A stretch of 64,000 bases of DNA, taken from positions 48,488 to 112,487 of the forward strand of contig MKUU01000020.1 in the NCBI GenBank assembly GCA_001898705.1, in the 5' to 3' direction. The notes under the pieces are model-generated. The model was given only the letters and a program-made list of their open reading frames with translations. It had not been told where the DNA came from and made no database searches. A program made the translations under genes and the position numbers. Below are positions 44,757 to 54,231 of this stretch, in pieces (within the stretch, counting starts at the first letter, position 1; the number at the start of each line of letters is the position of its first letter). The stretch comes from Caedibacter sp. 38-128. GTDB lineage: Bacteria > Pseudomonadota > Alphaproteobacteria > Caedimonadales > Caedimonadaceae.

Positions 44757-47700
44757 ATGAGAATTACTCGGCGCTTCACGAACAAAGGTCAATCTCCTTA
44801 TTCAACTATAGAGTTCAGAAAAGCGACGAGTGAAATACGTAACCCTGATGGGTCGATTGTTTTTCAAATGAAAGACATTGAGGTTCCCGCAAATTGGTCA
44901 CAAGTTGCCTGTGATATATTAGCCCAGAAATACTTTCGTAAGGCTGGTGTGCCTACAAAATTGCGCTCTGTCGAAGAAAAGGGTATTCCTGAATGGCTCA
45001 GAGCTTCAACAAGCGATGACAGTGTTAAAAAGAATAAAGAATCACTTTCTAGCAAAACAATAACAGGGCCTGAAACTTCTGCAAAACAAGTTTTCAATCG
45101 ACTAGCGGGGGCATGGGCTTATTGGGGCTGGAAAGGTGGCTATTTCAGCTCAGAGGAAGACGCGCATAGTTTTTATGATGAGTTGTGTTACATGTTGGCT
45201 AATCAAATGGTCGCTCCTAACTCTCCACAATGGTTTAATACAGGCTTACATTGGGCATATGGTATTGATGGACCTTCCCAAGGGCATTTTTATGTTGATC
45301 ACATAACTGAAAAATTAATGAATTCAACATCTGCTTATGAGCGTCCCCAGCCTCACGCCTGCTTTATTTCCAGCATTAACGACGATTTAGTTAATGAAGG
45401 CGGCATTATGGACTTATGGCTCAGAGAAGCAAGATTGTTCAAATATGGCTCGGGAACTGGCTCAAACTTTTCGAACCTCCGTGGCAGAGGTGAGTCTTTA
45501 TCTGGAGGAGGTAAATCTTCCGGGCTCATGAGCTTCCTTAAAATTGGAGATCGAGCAGCCGGCGCCATTAAATCTGGCGGCACAACACGACGAGCCGCTA
45601 AAATGGTTGTCGTCGATATTGATCATCCGGATATTGAGGAATTTATCAATTGGAAAGTTGTAGAAGAACAAAAAGTTCTTGCGCTCGTAACTGGCTCAAA
45701 GATTGCCAAAAAACATCTTAATGCTGTTATGCAAGCATGCCAGCTCGGAACGGATGAGACTCGATTTGATCCACAAGTTAACTCAGCTTTAAAAGAAACG
45801 ATAAAAGCTGCACGAAATCATATGGTTTCAGAAAACTATATTCAACGGGTTATTCAATATGCCCGTCAAGGATATACCTCTTTTGAATTTGAGACATATG
45901 ACACAGACTTTAACTCTGAAGCTTATGCAACCGTCTCTGGCCAAAACTCAAATAACTCTGTATCTGTAACCAACGAATTTTTAGAAAAAGTTCTTAAAAA
46001 CGAAGACTGGGACCTTATCCGACGCACAGACGGAAATGTTTATAAAAAGATCAAAGCTAAGGAGCTTTGGGAACAAATAGGCTATGCTGCTTGGGCCTCT
46101 GCAGATCCTGGGATTCACTATCATACAACAATTAATGAGTGGCATACTTGTCCTAAGAGTGGACCTATTCGATCATCGAACCCTTGTTCAGAATATTTGT
46201 TTCTTGATGACACGGCTTGCAACCTTGCTTCAATTAATCTTGCATTGTTCTATAATACCGAAGCCGAGAATGAGCAGCCAACTTTTAACGTAGAAGCTTA
46301 TGAGCATGCTGTAAGGCTTTGGACTCTTGTTCTTGAGATTTCGGTTATGATGGCGCAGTACCCTTCCAAAGAAATTGCACAACGTTCGTATGATTTTCGT
46401 ACTTTAGGCCTTGGATATGCAAATCTTGGTGGTCTCTTGATGGCTATGGGGATTTCTTACGATAGTCCTCAAGGACGTAGCCTTGGCGGCGCTTTAGCCG
46501 CTATTATGACTGGCAGAGCTTATGCAACTTCTGCAGAAATTGCTAGTGAGCTTGGTGCTTTTTCTCAATACGCGCTTAATAAAGAAGATATGCTCCGTGT
46601 TATGAGAAACCATCGGCAAGCAGCTTATGGAGAAAAGTCAGGGTATGAAAATCTTAAAATTTTTCCAGTCGCTCTTGATCATGCTTCCTGCCCTATTCAA
46701 GATCTTGGCACAGCCGCCAAAAACGCTTGGGATCAAGCCTTAGAGTTAGGAAAAAAACACGGGTATCGTAACGCTCAAACAACTTGTATTGCTCCCACAG
46801 GAACCATTGGGCTCGTTATGGACTGTGATACGACAGGTGTTGAGCCAGACTTTGCTCTTGTAAAATTTAAGAAATTAGTTGGAGGGGGATACTTTAAAAT
46901 CATCAATCAGATGGTTCCTAAAGCTTTAAAAAAGCTTGGTTATAACAAAGAACAAACCCAAGATATTGTGAATTATGCTGTTGGTCGAGGCACGCTTGAA
47001 GGATCATCCCATATTAGTTTTGAGGCCCTTAAAGCAAAGGGATTTAATGAGGAAATCCTAGAAAAGCTTAAAACTAGTTTGACTTCTGCTTTTGATATAA
47101 AATTTGCTTTCAATCGCTGGACTCTTGGTGAGGATTTCTGCAAGAATATTCTTGGATTCTCAGATGAACAATTAAACAATAATAGCTTTGAAATTCTCTC
47201 AGCTTTAGGTTTTAGCAAAGACGAAATAGAAAATGCGAATAACTATTGTTGTGGAACAATGACCTTAGAGGGAGCCCCTCATTTAAAAGTAGAGCATCTT
47301 CCAATCTTTGATTGTGCAAATCCTTGTGGACGTCTCGGGAAACGAGCTTTATCTACAGAAAGTCATATCCATATGATGGCAGCTGTACAGCCATTTATAT
47401 CTGGTGCTATTTCAAAAACAATCAATATGCCTAATAGTGCGTCGATCGAAGAATGTAATAACGCATACCTCTTGTCTTGGCGCTTAGCACTCAAATGTAA
47501 CGCACTCTATCGAGACGGTTCAAAACTTTCTCAACCACTTAATACTTCATTAATTGCTGATGAAGAAAATGTTGAGGAAGTTTTAGAAGAACTTACTTCT
47601 CTTACGGGTACAAACCGTACAAAGGCCATGGCTGAGCGAATTGTTGAAAGAGTTATTGAGCGAGTTGCTCATCGCAATGAACGTCATAAACTCCCAGCTC

Positions 47701-48467
47701 GACGTAAAGGATATACTCAAAAAGCAACTGTTGGAGGACACAAAGTCTATTTGCGGACTGGAGAGTATGAAGATGGTCGCTTAGGCGAAATCTTTATTGA
47801 CCTTCATAAAGAAGGTTCTGCTTTTAGAAGTCTAATGAACAATTTTGCAATGGCGATCTCCATTGGATTGCAGTATGGCGTTCCACTTGAGGAATTTGTT
47901 GATGCCTTTGCGTTTACACGATTTGAACCTTCAGGGTTAGTCACGGGTAATGATGCCATTAAGATGGCCACTTCTATTCTAGATTATATTTTCCGCGAAC
48001 TTGCAATTTCTTATCTTGATAGAACTGATTTAGCTCACTCAGACCCTCGAGAACTTTTACCTGAAAGTCTTGGAGAAGCTCATGAGCGTATGTCTACAGG
48101 ACGTCAAGAACATCAAGAAATGGAGGCTCTCAGCTCTTTAACAAGCAAAGGATATATCCGTAATAATTTATATGTTCTAAAAGGAAAACGGGCAAATAAG
48201 ACAAGTGAAACTTCATATTTAAAAGTTGAAGGTACAAAGGCGCTTGCAACTGAATCTGTTGGAGCTTTAAATTTGGAAAAAACTGAACTTAAGATACCTC
48301 AGCATCAAGCAGACTTACCGTCAACCGACAAAACGTCAAATGTAGCAACCGCACGGCTTAAAGGATACGAAGGTGATTCATGTCAGGAATGTGGAAATTT
48401 TACGCTTGTTCGTAATGGCACATGCATGAAGTGTGTGACTTGCGGTAGCACAAGTGGTTGTTCTTAA
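44757..48467 (+). CDS. nrdJ: Adenosylcobalamin-dependent ribonucleotide reductase (class II)
   Basis: A 1236-residue class II enzyme making deoxynucleotides without oxygen or a metal radical subunit, using coenzyme B12. Family segments include [58 protein letters not shown] (active-site Cys and Glu region) and [16 protein letters not shown]. The tail has paired cysteines, [21 protein letters not shown], for thiol exchange. A clear AAGGA site is upstream. No cobalamin riboswitch fits the 147-base gap to the divergent gene. Confidence 0.97.
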   Translation: MRITRRFTNKGQSPYSTIEFRKATSEIRNPDGSIVFQMKDIEVPANWSQVACDILAQKYFRKAGVPTKLRSVEEKGIPEWLRASTSDDSVKKNKESLSSKTITGPETSAKQVFNRLAGAWAYWGWKGGYFSSEEDAHSFYDELCYMLANQMVAPNSPQWFNTGLHWAYGIDGPSQGHFYVDHITEKLMNSTSAYERPQPHACFISSINDDLVNEGGIMDLWLREARLFKYGSGTGSNFSNLRGRGESLSGGGKSSGLMSFLKIGDRAAGAIKSGGTTRRAAKMVVVDIDHPDIEEFINWKVVEEQKVLALVTGSKIAKKHLNAVMQACQLGTDETRFDPQVNSALKETIKAARNHMVSENYIQRVIQYARQGYTSFEFETYDTDFNSEAYATVSGQNSNNSVSVTNEFLEKVLKNEDWDLIRRTDGNVYKKIKAKELWEQIGYAAWASADPGIHYHTTINEWHTCPKSGPIRSSNPCSEYLFLDDTACNLASINLALFYNTEAENEQPTFNVEAYEHAVRLWTLVLEISVMMAQYPSKEIAQRSYDFRTLGLGYANLGGLLMAMGISYDSPQGRSLGGALAAIMTGRAYATSAEIASELGAFSQYALNKEDMLRVMRNHRQAAYGEKSGYENLKIFPVALDHASCPIQDLGTAAKNAWDQALELGKKHGYRNAQTTCIAPTGTIGLVMDCDTTGVEPDFALVKFKKLVGGGYFKIINQMVPKALKKLGYNKEQTQDIVNYAVGRGTLEGSSHISFEALKAKGFNEEILEKLKTSLTSAFDIKFAFNRWTLGEDFCKNILGFSDEQLNNNSFEILSALGFSKDEIENANNYCCGTMTLEGAPHLKVEHLPIFDCANPCGRLGKRALSTESHIHMMAAVQPFISGAISKTINMPNSASIEECNNAYLLSWRLALKCNALYRDGSKLSQPLNTSLIADEENVEEVLEELTSLTGTNRTKAMAERIVERVIERVAHRNERHKLPARRKGYTQKATVGGHKVYLRTGEYEDGRLGEIFIDLHKEGSAFRSLMNNFAMAISIGLQYGVPLEEFVDAFAFTRFEPSGLVTGNDAIKMATSILDYIFRELAISYLDRTDLAHSDPRELLPESLGEAHERMSTGRQEHQEMEALSSLTSKGYIRNNLYVLKGKRANKTSETSYLKVEGTKALATESVGALNLEKTELKIPQHQADLPSTDKTSNVATARLKGYEGDSCQECGNFTLVRNGTCMKCVTCGSTSGCS

Positions 48468-48484
48468 TACTCATCATCCGATTC

Positions 48485-48518
48485 ATGGGGGATGTTAATT
48501 GCTGATAGCATCCCTCAT
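48485..48518 (+). terminator. Hairpin after nrdJ
   Basis: ATGGGGGATG pairs with CATCCCTCAT (one G-T pair) over a 14-base loop, about 18 bases past the stop. The tail is A/T-rich rather than a clean T-run, so it is a possible intrinsic terminator. Confidence 0.5.
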
Positions 48519-48697
48519 AGATTTAAAAATTAAGCAAGCGCAAAAATAATTTTAACGTGTATGGGCTGATTACTTAAACTCAACAATAGGATTTAAAATT
48601 ACGCTAAAATATTACATTCTTATTATGCTAGACAGTCAATAAATATGACTATAAGCTTATAATATTTTTACCAAATATATAATGAAGGTATTTTTTT

Positions 48698-49642
48698 ATG
48701 AGCACTTTAAAATTTATCATTGCGATAGGACTCATAATTTTCATTACTCCTTCTACTTATGCAAGTGAAAGTTCAGATGAACAAAAGAGAAAACACGAAG
48801 CACACTGGTATAAGCTTAATGAAGAATATGCCCCTTTTATTAAAAAATATAATATAAAACCAGACGGCATTTTACCTAGTGATCCTTTTTACTATGAGAA
48901 AATGGCTGCTAAAACGTCTGAGCTAGAAGACTCCCCTAGCACAGAAGAAATGCTTAAAAAAGCAGAAGAAAATTATCAACTTTGTTTAGAAAATTTAGAT
49001 TTTTCTAGTACTTTAAAGCAAAGGCAAAAACTAGAGGACAGATCTTTCTGGTTCAATCATTCTCTTACTTGTTTATGTAAATTAGACCACACAGAAAGAA
49101 AAAGACTATCAGAAACCGAAATACAGTATGGTGAAACGCAAAATATTGCCTTTTTAGATGTTTTTCGTAGCTTTTCTGGACATAGTCATCTTTTTCTCAA
49201 TAAGAATCTTACGACACAACTAGACCTATATATTTTTACAGAGGGCCATAGTAAAGCAATTACAGATCATACACATCTTTCAGGGTTAGATTATCAGATA
49301 ACCTTCCTTGAAAGTGATGAAAACGATAAAAGCTATAAATATGGCTGCATTACCCATATTTATACAGATAACTGGGCCCAAGAAAAAGGCTATGCCACTC
49401 TCCTTTTAAAGTTAACAATTGACCTTCTTTTTAAAACAACTGACATTGAACTTTTAACAGCTTCAGTTGCTGATTTTCGTGCTGCTTCACGGAAAGCATT
49501 TGTTCGCAATAATTTCACTAAAATAAACGAGAATCACCCGCTAGTTAACTTAGGTAAAGGAATAATACCATTTGCACTAAATCCCTACGATGGCCTGGCA
49601 GGAAACTATTACCTCTTACGTGAGAAATGGGAAGCAAAATAA
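48698..49642 (+). CDS. Predicted secreted protein with a C-terminal GNAT-like domain
   Basis: A 314-residue protein. Residues 1-23 form a clean signal peptide (hydrophobic core, then TYAS). The N-terminal half (25-150) is polar and helical with no recognised motif. About 205-290 looks like an acetyltransferase core: GCITHIYTDNWAQEKGYATL (motif A-like, Q-x-x-G-Y-A/G pattern), then ELLTASVADFRAASRKAFVRN and FTKI, as in motif B. GNAT enzymes normally need cytoplasmic acetyl-CoA, so an exported one suggests action inside a host cell or a repurposed fold. It stands alone. Confidence 0.6.
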   Translation: MSTLKFIIAIGLIIFITPSTYASESSDEQKRKHEAHWYKLNEEYAPFIKKYNIKPDGILPSDPFYYEKMAAKTSELEDSPSTEEMLKKAEENYQLCLENLDFSSTLKQRQKLEDRSFWFNHSLTCLCKLDHTERKRLSETEIQYGETQNIAFLDVFRSFSGHSHLFLNKNLTTQLDLYIFTEGHSKAITDHTHLSGLDYQITFLESDENDKSYKYGCITHIYTDNWAQEKGYATLLLKLTIDLLFKTTDIELLTASVADFRAASRKAFVRNNFTKINENHPLVNLGKGIIPFALNPYDGLAGNYYLLREKWEAK

Positions 49643-49769
49643 CTTAAGTAAATTTATTTAAATAAATTGTCTTTAATTTGTAAGTGCACTCTCTGAATGC
49701 GAATTTAACTTGCATCAAACCTTCAGTAATGGCAGGTTTACTCCTTAACGATAAGGGAGGAGATAATAA

Positions 49770-50357
49770 GTGGAATTTGTTAAGTCGGCATGCGTATATT
49801 GCAGTTCTTTTAATGGGCTTTCTGAAAAATACCAACTTGCCGCGAAAGAAGTCGGCACACTTCTCGCAAAAAATAATATTAAATTGGTATATGGTGGGGG
49901 ACGCATGGGCCTTATGGGCCTTGTTTCTAATGCTGTTTTAGAAGCAGGAGGAAGTGCTCTTGGAATTTCTACAACCCTCATTAGTACAAGAGAAGGTATT
50001 AATGAAAATCTTCTTGAGCTTATGGTCGTTGAGACCATGCATGAACGTAAACAACTTATGTTTGAAAAATCTGAAGCCTTTGTCATTCTACCTGGTGGTA
50101 TTGGAACTTTGGATGAGACCTTTGAAATTATGACCTGGAAACAAATTGGACTTCATCATAAGAAGATCATTTTTCTGGATGTTGATGGGTACTGGTCGAT
50201 AGTGTTCGAAACACATTTTAAACGTATGATTGAAGACGGTTTTGTGCGAGAAATCGATCAAAAATTATTTACAATTGCAAAAACGCCCGATGAAGTAATC
50301 CATAGTCTTTGTAATGGCGTCCAGCCAGATCAAGGTTATGTTGCAAAATGGGTTTAG
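49770..50357 (+). CDS. LOG-family nucleotide-processing protein (TIGR00730 type)
   Basis: A 195-residue Rossmann protein. The N-terminal VYCSSFNGLSEKYQL, GGGRMGLMGLVSNAVLEAGG and MHERKQLMFEKSEAF are followed by PGGIGTLDETFEIMTW. These are the PGGxGTxxE and R-K motifs of LOG phosphoribohydrolases, which release a base from nucleoside monophosphates (cytokinin activation in plants, stress or nucleotide turnover in bacteria). The GTG at 49770 has GGGAGGAG nine bases upstream. It is followed by kdsB, eight bases on. Confidence 0.88.
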   Translation: MEFVKSACVYCSSFNGLSEKYQLAAKEVGTLLAKNNIKLVYGGGRMGLMGLVSNAVLEAGGSALGISTTLISTREGINENLLELMVVETMHERKQLMFEKSEAFVILPGGIGTLDETFEIMTWKQIGLHHKKIIFLDVDGYWSIVFETHFKRMIEDGFVREIDQKLFTIAKTPDEVIHSLCNGVQPDQGYVAKWV

Positions 50358-50365
50358 GAGAAAAA

Positions 50366-51130
50366 ATGAATCCACTTATTATTATCCCTGCGCGTCTTTC
50401 AGCTTCACGGTTACCGCAAAAACCCCTTGCTTTAATTGGTGATAAACCTCTTGTATTACATGTTTTAGAGCGCGGTTTAGAGGCTAATATAGGACGCGTC
50501 ATTGTCGCATGCGATGACGAAAAAATTGCTTCAATTGTAAAAGACGCAGGGGGGGAAGTTTGTTTGACTGATCCTTCTCTTCCTTCTGGATCAGATCGAG
50601 TTTATGCTGCAGCAACCATCATTGACTCTGACGAAAACTATGATGTTATTATTAATCTTCAAGGGGATATGCCTTTTATTGATCCTCAAGTTATTAAATA
50701 TTCATTTGAACCTCTTCAAAATCAGAATGTAGATATTGCAACGTTAGCCGTCAAACTGAACAATGACGAGCGCAAAAACAGTCCAAGCATTGCAAAGATA
50801 GCCATGGTTGAAGGAAAAAACCCTAATATACAGCAAGCTCTTTACTTTAGTCGTTCTGTAATCCCTCATGGAGCCATGACACATTACCATCATATAGGGC
50901 TTTATAGTTATCGTCGCCAGGCTCTCAAAAAATTCGTTCACCACCCCCCCTCTCCGCTTGAGCTTGCTGAGAAACTGGAACAATTAAGAGCTCTTGAAGC
51001 AGGATTGCGTATAGACGTTCGTATTGTTGATGCCGTTCCATTTGAAGTAAACACGCCAGAAGATTTAGAAGAATCACAAAAGCTCGTTAAAACTTTTCGG
51101 AATAGCTGGAAAGACAAAACCCTTGCATAA
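50366..51130 (+). CDS. kdsB: CMP-KDO synthetase
   Basis: A 254-residue cytidylyltransferase activating 3-deoxy-D-manno-octulosonate for lipopolysaccharide core. MNPLIIIPARLSASRLPQKP is the opening nucleotide loop; VACDDEKI, LPSGSDRVYAA, NLQGDMPFIDP and HIGLYSYRR are the further signatures. The ATG at 50366 is chosen for its AGGAG site (50356-50360); an upstream ATG at 50348 lacks one. Its presence shows that the cell makes a Gram-negative outer membrane with KDO. Confidence 0.95.
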   Translation: MNPLIIIPARLSASRLPQKPLALIGDKPLVLHVLERGLEANIGRVIVACDDEKIASIVKDAGGEVCLTDPSLPSGSDRVYAAATIIDSDENYDVIINLQGDMPFIDPQVIKYSFEPLQNQNVDIATLAVKLNNDERKNSPSIAKIAMVEGKNPNIQQALYFSRSVIPHGAMTHYHHIGLYSYRRQALKKFVHHPPSPLELAEKLEQLRALEAGLRIDVRIVDAVPFEVNTPEDLEESQKLVKTFRNSWKDKTLA

Positions 51131-51151
51131 TTTATAGGTAATCTTTTATAG

Positions 51152-51260
51152 TCCCTCTGGAAGATCGACCCTAGACACTAGGTTTGCAAACCCGGTCAGG
51201 TCTGGAAAGAAGCAGCCGTAGCATTATTCCTCGTGGGTTAGGTCGTCGGTCTTCCACTCT
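51152..51260 (+). ncRNA. ffs: Small signal recognition particle RNA (4.5S type)
   Basis: The domain IV core GGTCAGGTCTGGAAAGAAGC with AGCC and GTAGCA is at about 51194-51222. The flanks pair as a long hairpin, with TGGAAGATCGACC near 51157-51169 matching GGTCGTCGGTCTTCCA near 51241-51256. The exact ends are estimated from pairing. It binds Ffh to target membrane proteins. Confidence 0.92.
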
Positions 51261-51721
51261 TGTCTTACCAATGTATCTAACGCCCCTTGTAAAATATAGC
51301 TAGCTGCCATTTTATCAACAACCTCTTGCCGACGCTTACGTGATACATCGGCTTCTAAAAGTGTCCGCGTTACGGCCACTGTAGAAAGCCGCTCATCCCA
51401 AAAGCTAATGGGAATAGCTATTTCTGTTAGCAAATTATGTGAAAATTGTTTTATGGATTGGCAACGTGGTCCTTCTGAACCATCCATATTTTTGGGAAAT
51501 CCTATAATTAAGCCACCCACATGATATTTATCAATAATAGTTTTTAATTCTATAATATCTTGTTTAAATTTCCTTCTTTCAAGAGTCTGAAAAGGTGTCG
51601 CTATCGTCCAAGTAGTATCTGAGAGAGCAAGACCGATGGTTTTTGTGCCAACATCTAGCCCCATCAATCTATTCTTATTATTTTTAAGTGTTTTTAAAAA
51701 ATTGATTTCACACAAAGACAA
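51224..51721 (-). CDS. ruvX: Holliday junction resolvase-like protein RuvX/YqgF
   Basis: A 165-residue RNase H-fold nuclease acting in 16S rRNA 5' processing and possibly recombination. LMGLDVGTKTIGLALSD with the first catalytic Asp, GLIIGFPKNMDGSEG and SFWDERLSTV are family hallmarks, and RRQEVVDKMAASYILQ holds the last Asp. A TTG at 51721 has AAGGAGA seven bases ahead. The last 12 codons overlap the SRP RNA on the other strand. Confidence 0.92.
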   Translation of the reverse strand: MSLCEINFLKTLKNNKNRLMGLDVGTKTIGLALSDTTWTIATPFQTLERRKFKQDIIELKTIIDKYHVGGLIIGFPKNMDGSEGPRCQSIKQFSHNLLTEIAIPISFWDERLSTVAVTRTLLEADVSRKRRQEVVDKMAASYILQGALDTLVRQEWKTDDLTHEE

Positions 51722-51753
51722 AAGTTTCTCTCCTTAGTATCATTACAGCGTAA

Positions 51754-52197
51754 TTAATTTATTAAACTTTCAAATTTTTGACTTAAGATTTGTGCATCAC
51801 TTTCTTGAAAAAGTAAGGTTTTAAATCGACTTGCCTCACCTTTCACTAAGACTATACGAGTCTTTGGGAACCGTAATGTAGATGCAATAAAATCAATAAG
51901 AGAAATGTTTGCTTGATCATCTTCAGGTAAGGCTCTTACACTGACCTTGAGATAAGCTTGGCCTTCTGGTGCAGTGTATACTCCCAGGATTTCATCACGT
52001 TGCGCATTGGGTGTTAAGCGCACATTTACAAGGAAACCTCGATCAGTTTGATGATAGAAAATGCTTTCTTGTTCCTTGTTTACACTAACATTAATACGCG
52101 CTCTTTGCTGCTCCTTACGTTTTAGTAAATTAATACGTAAAGCTTGAGCTAGGCGATCTTGATTTTTTTTATTTAATTTTTTTTGCATGTTGTGCAT
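51754..52197 (-). CDS. DUF167 (YggU-like) protein with an added basic N-terminal module
   Basis: A 147-residue protein. Residues about 50-140 are DUF167: FLVNVRLTPNAQRDEI, LKVSVRALPEDDQAN, LIDFIASTLRF, and LVKGEASRFKTLLF. Residues 1-45 form a separate basic helix, KKNQDRLAQALRINLLKRK with EQQRARI. This resembles small stand-alone ALR-NL-RRK-Q proteins known near other alphaproteobacterial genes. The two parts are in one frame without a stop, so this looks like a fusion. Function is unknown. Confidence 0.75.
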   Translation of the reverse strand: MHNMQKKLNKKNQDRLAQALRINLLKRKEQQRARINVSVNKEQESIFYHQTDRGFLVNVRLTPNAQRDEILGVYTAPEGQAYLKVSVRALPEDDQANISLIDFIASTLRFPKTRIVLVKGEASRFKTLLFQESDAQILSQKFESLIN

Positions 52198-52248
52198 TGC
52201 TATACTTGCAAGTCTCTTAAGGTTAAGTTAAATCTAGTTCAGTTTAAA

Positions 52249-52323
52249 GCCGTCGTAGCTCAGTGGTAGAGCACACCCTTGGTAAGGGTGAGGTCGAGAG
52301 TTCAATCCTCTCCGGCGGCACCA
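52249..52323 (+). tRNA. tRNA-Thr (GGT)
   Basis: A 75-base tRNA: acceptor GCCGTCG/CGGCGGC, D arm GCTCAGTGGTAGAGC, anticodon loop TTGGTAA with anticodon GGT, T loop TTCAATC, discriminator A and encoded CCA. Its last 22 bases overlap the 3' end of mazG on the other strand. Confidence 0.96.
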
Positions 52324-52703
52324 CTTTTAATGGCTCTTGCTTTGGCTTCCTCCCAGACTTCGAGTAAAAACTTCGTTGAAAGATCATTCCCTAAAGAAAT
52401 ACCTTTCTCTTCAAAAATCTTTAAAACAAACCTAAATCTTTTTTCATATTTAGTAATGCCACCCGTGAAAGCCTGCTCAGGGTCGACCTTTAAAAAACAA
52501 GCTAATGCGATCACAGAAAACATTAAGTCACCAATTTCTTCAGCGACCCTATGGTGTCTTTCTTGCTGTAAAAGAGCTTCCTTTACTTCTTGGATTTCAG
52601 AATGAATTTTATCATAAATTTGTTCAACATTTTTCCACGTAAAACCCACCTTATCTGAAGTTTTATTAAGGAAAATTGCTTTATCGAGCCAATTTATTTC
52701 CAT
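52302..52703 (-). CDS. mazG: MazG-type nucleotide pyrophosphohydrolase, single-domain
   Basis: A 133-residue protein. KVGFTWKNVEQIYDKIHSE, EIQEVKEAL, EEIGDLMFSVIALA and DPEQAFTGGITKYEKRF match the C-terminal domain of full-length MazG (about 260 residues), with the metal-binding E-x-x-E / E-x-x-D set present. The N-terminal MazG domain is absent, since the protein begins at what is the interdomain linker elsewhere. It hydrolyses NTPs, including (p)ppGpp-related pools, in E. coli. It overlaps znuB by 10 bases and the tRNA-Thr gene by 22. Confidence 0.85.
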   Translation of the reverse strand: MEINWLDKAIFLNKTSDKVGFTWKNVEQIYDKIHSEIQEVKEALLQQERHHRVAEEIGDLMFSVIALACFLKVDPEQAFTGGITKYEKRFRFVLKIFEEKGISLGNDLSTKFLLEVWEEAKARAIKSGAAGED

Positions 52704-53506
52704 TTATATTGATCTCGAAGGTGTTTAAATAATTCTATACTCATTATTATAATAACACCTGTAATGACAATAGCAGGTGCCGCAGCAAGATCATAAGCAT
52801 TTGAAACAAATAAACCAATAACAATCATTAGAATGCTAGCACCGATAGCTAAAATAGCCATCATTTCCGGCGTTTTTGAAAAATTTCTTGCAAGCACTGC
52901 CGGTAAAATTAACAATGCTGTCATTAATAACACCCCCATAATTTTAACTGTAAGTGCAATAAAAAGAGCTAAAACAAAAAGGAATAAAATACGAACTCTT
53001 GGAACATTATACCCTTCTACAGTTGCTAGATCTTCGCTAATGCAAATATTAATAAGAGCTCTCCATTGCTTCAATAAAAAGCCTAAGACAATGATTTCAC
53101 CAACCAAAAGTAATCCTAAATCTTGATAGCTAACCGCAAGAATATCTCCAAATAAATACCCTTCTAAATTAAATCGTATTCCTTTAAAAAAGGAAAAACA
53201 TATCATTCCTAGCGAGAGCAACCCAGGTGAAAGTATTGCCAACCTTGTTTCAGTCGCAAGACCTGGAGAGTTTGATGAATATCCTAAAAAAATAGCTAAA
53301 ATAACGGCAATTAGAAAAATCCCAACAATCGGATGAAAATTGAAAATTAGGCTCAAGCTAAGCCCTAATAAAGCCCCATGAGAAAGAGTATCTCCAAAAA
53401 ATGCCAGACGTCTCCAGATAATAATCGCCCCTAAAGGACCTGCAATTAAAGAGAAAAGGCCACCCAATGCAAAAGCGTTTATAAGAAAATTACTCATTAC
53501 ACTCAT
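52694..53506 (-). CDS. znuB: Zinc ABC transporter permease
   Basis: A 270-residue membrane protein of the ABC-3 family. About eight helices carry GPLGAIIIWRRLAFFGDTLS near the start, GALLGLSLS, LFGDILAVSYQDL and MGVLLMTALLILPAVLARN, all typical of ZnuB/TroC metal permeases. It overlaps znuC by 17 bases. No periplasmic ZnuA is next to it. Manganese as an alternative substrate cannot be excluded. Confidence 0.9.
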   Translation of the reverse strand: MSVMSNFLINAFALGGLFSLIAGPLGAIIIWRRLAFFGDTLSHGALLGLSLSLIFNFHPIVGIFLIAVILAIFLGYSSNSPGLATETRLAILSPGLLSLGMICFSFFKGIRFNLEGYLFGDILAVSYQDLGLLLVGEIIVLGFLLKQWRALINICISEDLATVEGYNVPRVRILFLFVLALFIALTVKIMGVLLMTALLILPAVLARNFSKTPEMMAILAIGASILMIVIGLFVSNAYDLAAAPAIVITGVIIIMSIELFKHLRDQYKWK

Positions 53507-54221
53507 CTCTTTGATTATCTATATCATGGCTATGATTATGGCTATGTGCGTAAGGGGCTAAAACTTCAGGACGATAATTTTCAAAAAGTGATTGATAATT
53601 CGGATGTTTTTTAACTTCTTCTGGTTTCCCTGCACAACATATGTGATGATTTAAGCAAATTACCTTATCACTTGCAGCGTGCACAAAATGTAAATCGTGA
53701 GACACAAGAAGAATAGAGCAATTTAGTACCTGTCGAACTTCGTAGATCAATTTATAGAGGGACACCTGCCCATTGATATCCACGCCTTGAAGGGGTTCGT
53801 CTAGCACCAAAAGATCTGGTTTACTTAATAAGGCTCGGGCTAATAAAACACGCTGCAATTCTCCGCCTGATAAAATATGAATAGATTTTTCTAGCAGCTT
53901 ATCGATACCCACTGCAGTAACAATTTCTTGTAATGCATCCTGATAACGAGAAAATTCCAAAAATCTTTTCACGGTTATAGGAAGACTTGGATCCATATGC
54001 AGTTTTTGTGGCATATAACCAATTTTTAAAGAAGCTGGTTTGATAATTTGGCCACTAGTTGGGGTAATTAATCCTAATACAATTTTTAAAAGAGTTGTTT
54101 TTCCAGCGCCATTAGGACCAATAACCGTCACGAGTTCTTTAGCAGATATTGCCAAAGATACATCATGTAAAATAGCAACGCCATTCCTATGATAAAAAAT
54201 CTTATCGAGTGAAAGTATCAT
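53490..54221 (-). CDS. znuC: Zinc ABC transporter ATP-binding protein
   Basis: A 243-residue ATPase. Walker A is IGPNGAGKTTLLKIVLG, the signature is LSGGELQRVLLARALL, Walker B is LLVLDEPLQGVD and the H-loop is LLVSHDLHFVH. The C-terminal tail is His-rich (YAHSHNHSHDID), consistent with zinc contact. The ATG at 54221 has AAGGTG seven bases ahead; the frame opens to 54299 but would overlap the wecA-like gene. Confidence 0.92.
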   Translation of the reverse strand: MILSLDKIFYHRNGVAILHDVSLAISAKELVTVIGPNGAGKTTLLKIVLGLITPTSGQIIKPASLKIGYMPQKLHMDPSLPITVKRFLEFSRYQDALQEIVTAVGIDKLLEKSIHILSGGELQRVLLARALLSKPDLLVLDEPLQGVDINGQVSLYKLIYEVRQVLNCSILLVSHDLHFVHAASDKVICLNHHICCAGKPEEVKKHPNYQSLFENYRPEVLAPYAHSHNHSHDIDNQRDECNE

Positions 54222-54231
54222 ATTTTTCACC

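Noticed and set aside
52279..52605. A plus-strand frame starting inside tRNA-Thr
   Set aside because: It overlaps the tRNA and runs antisense through mazG, whose motifs are convincing.
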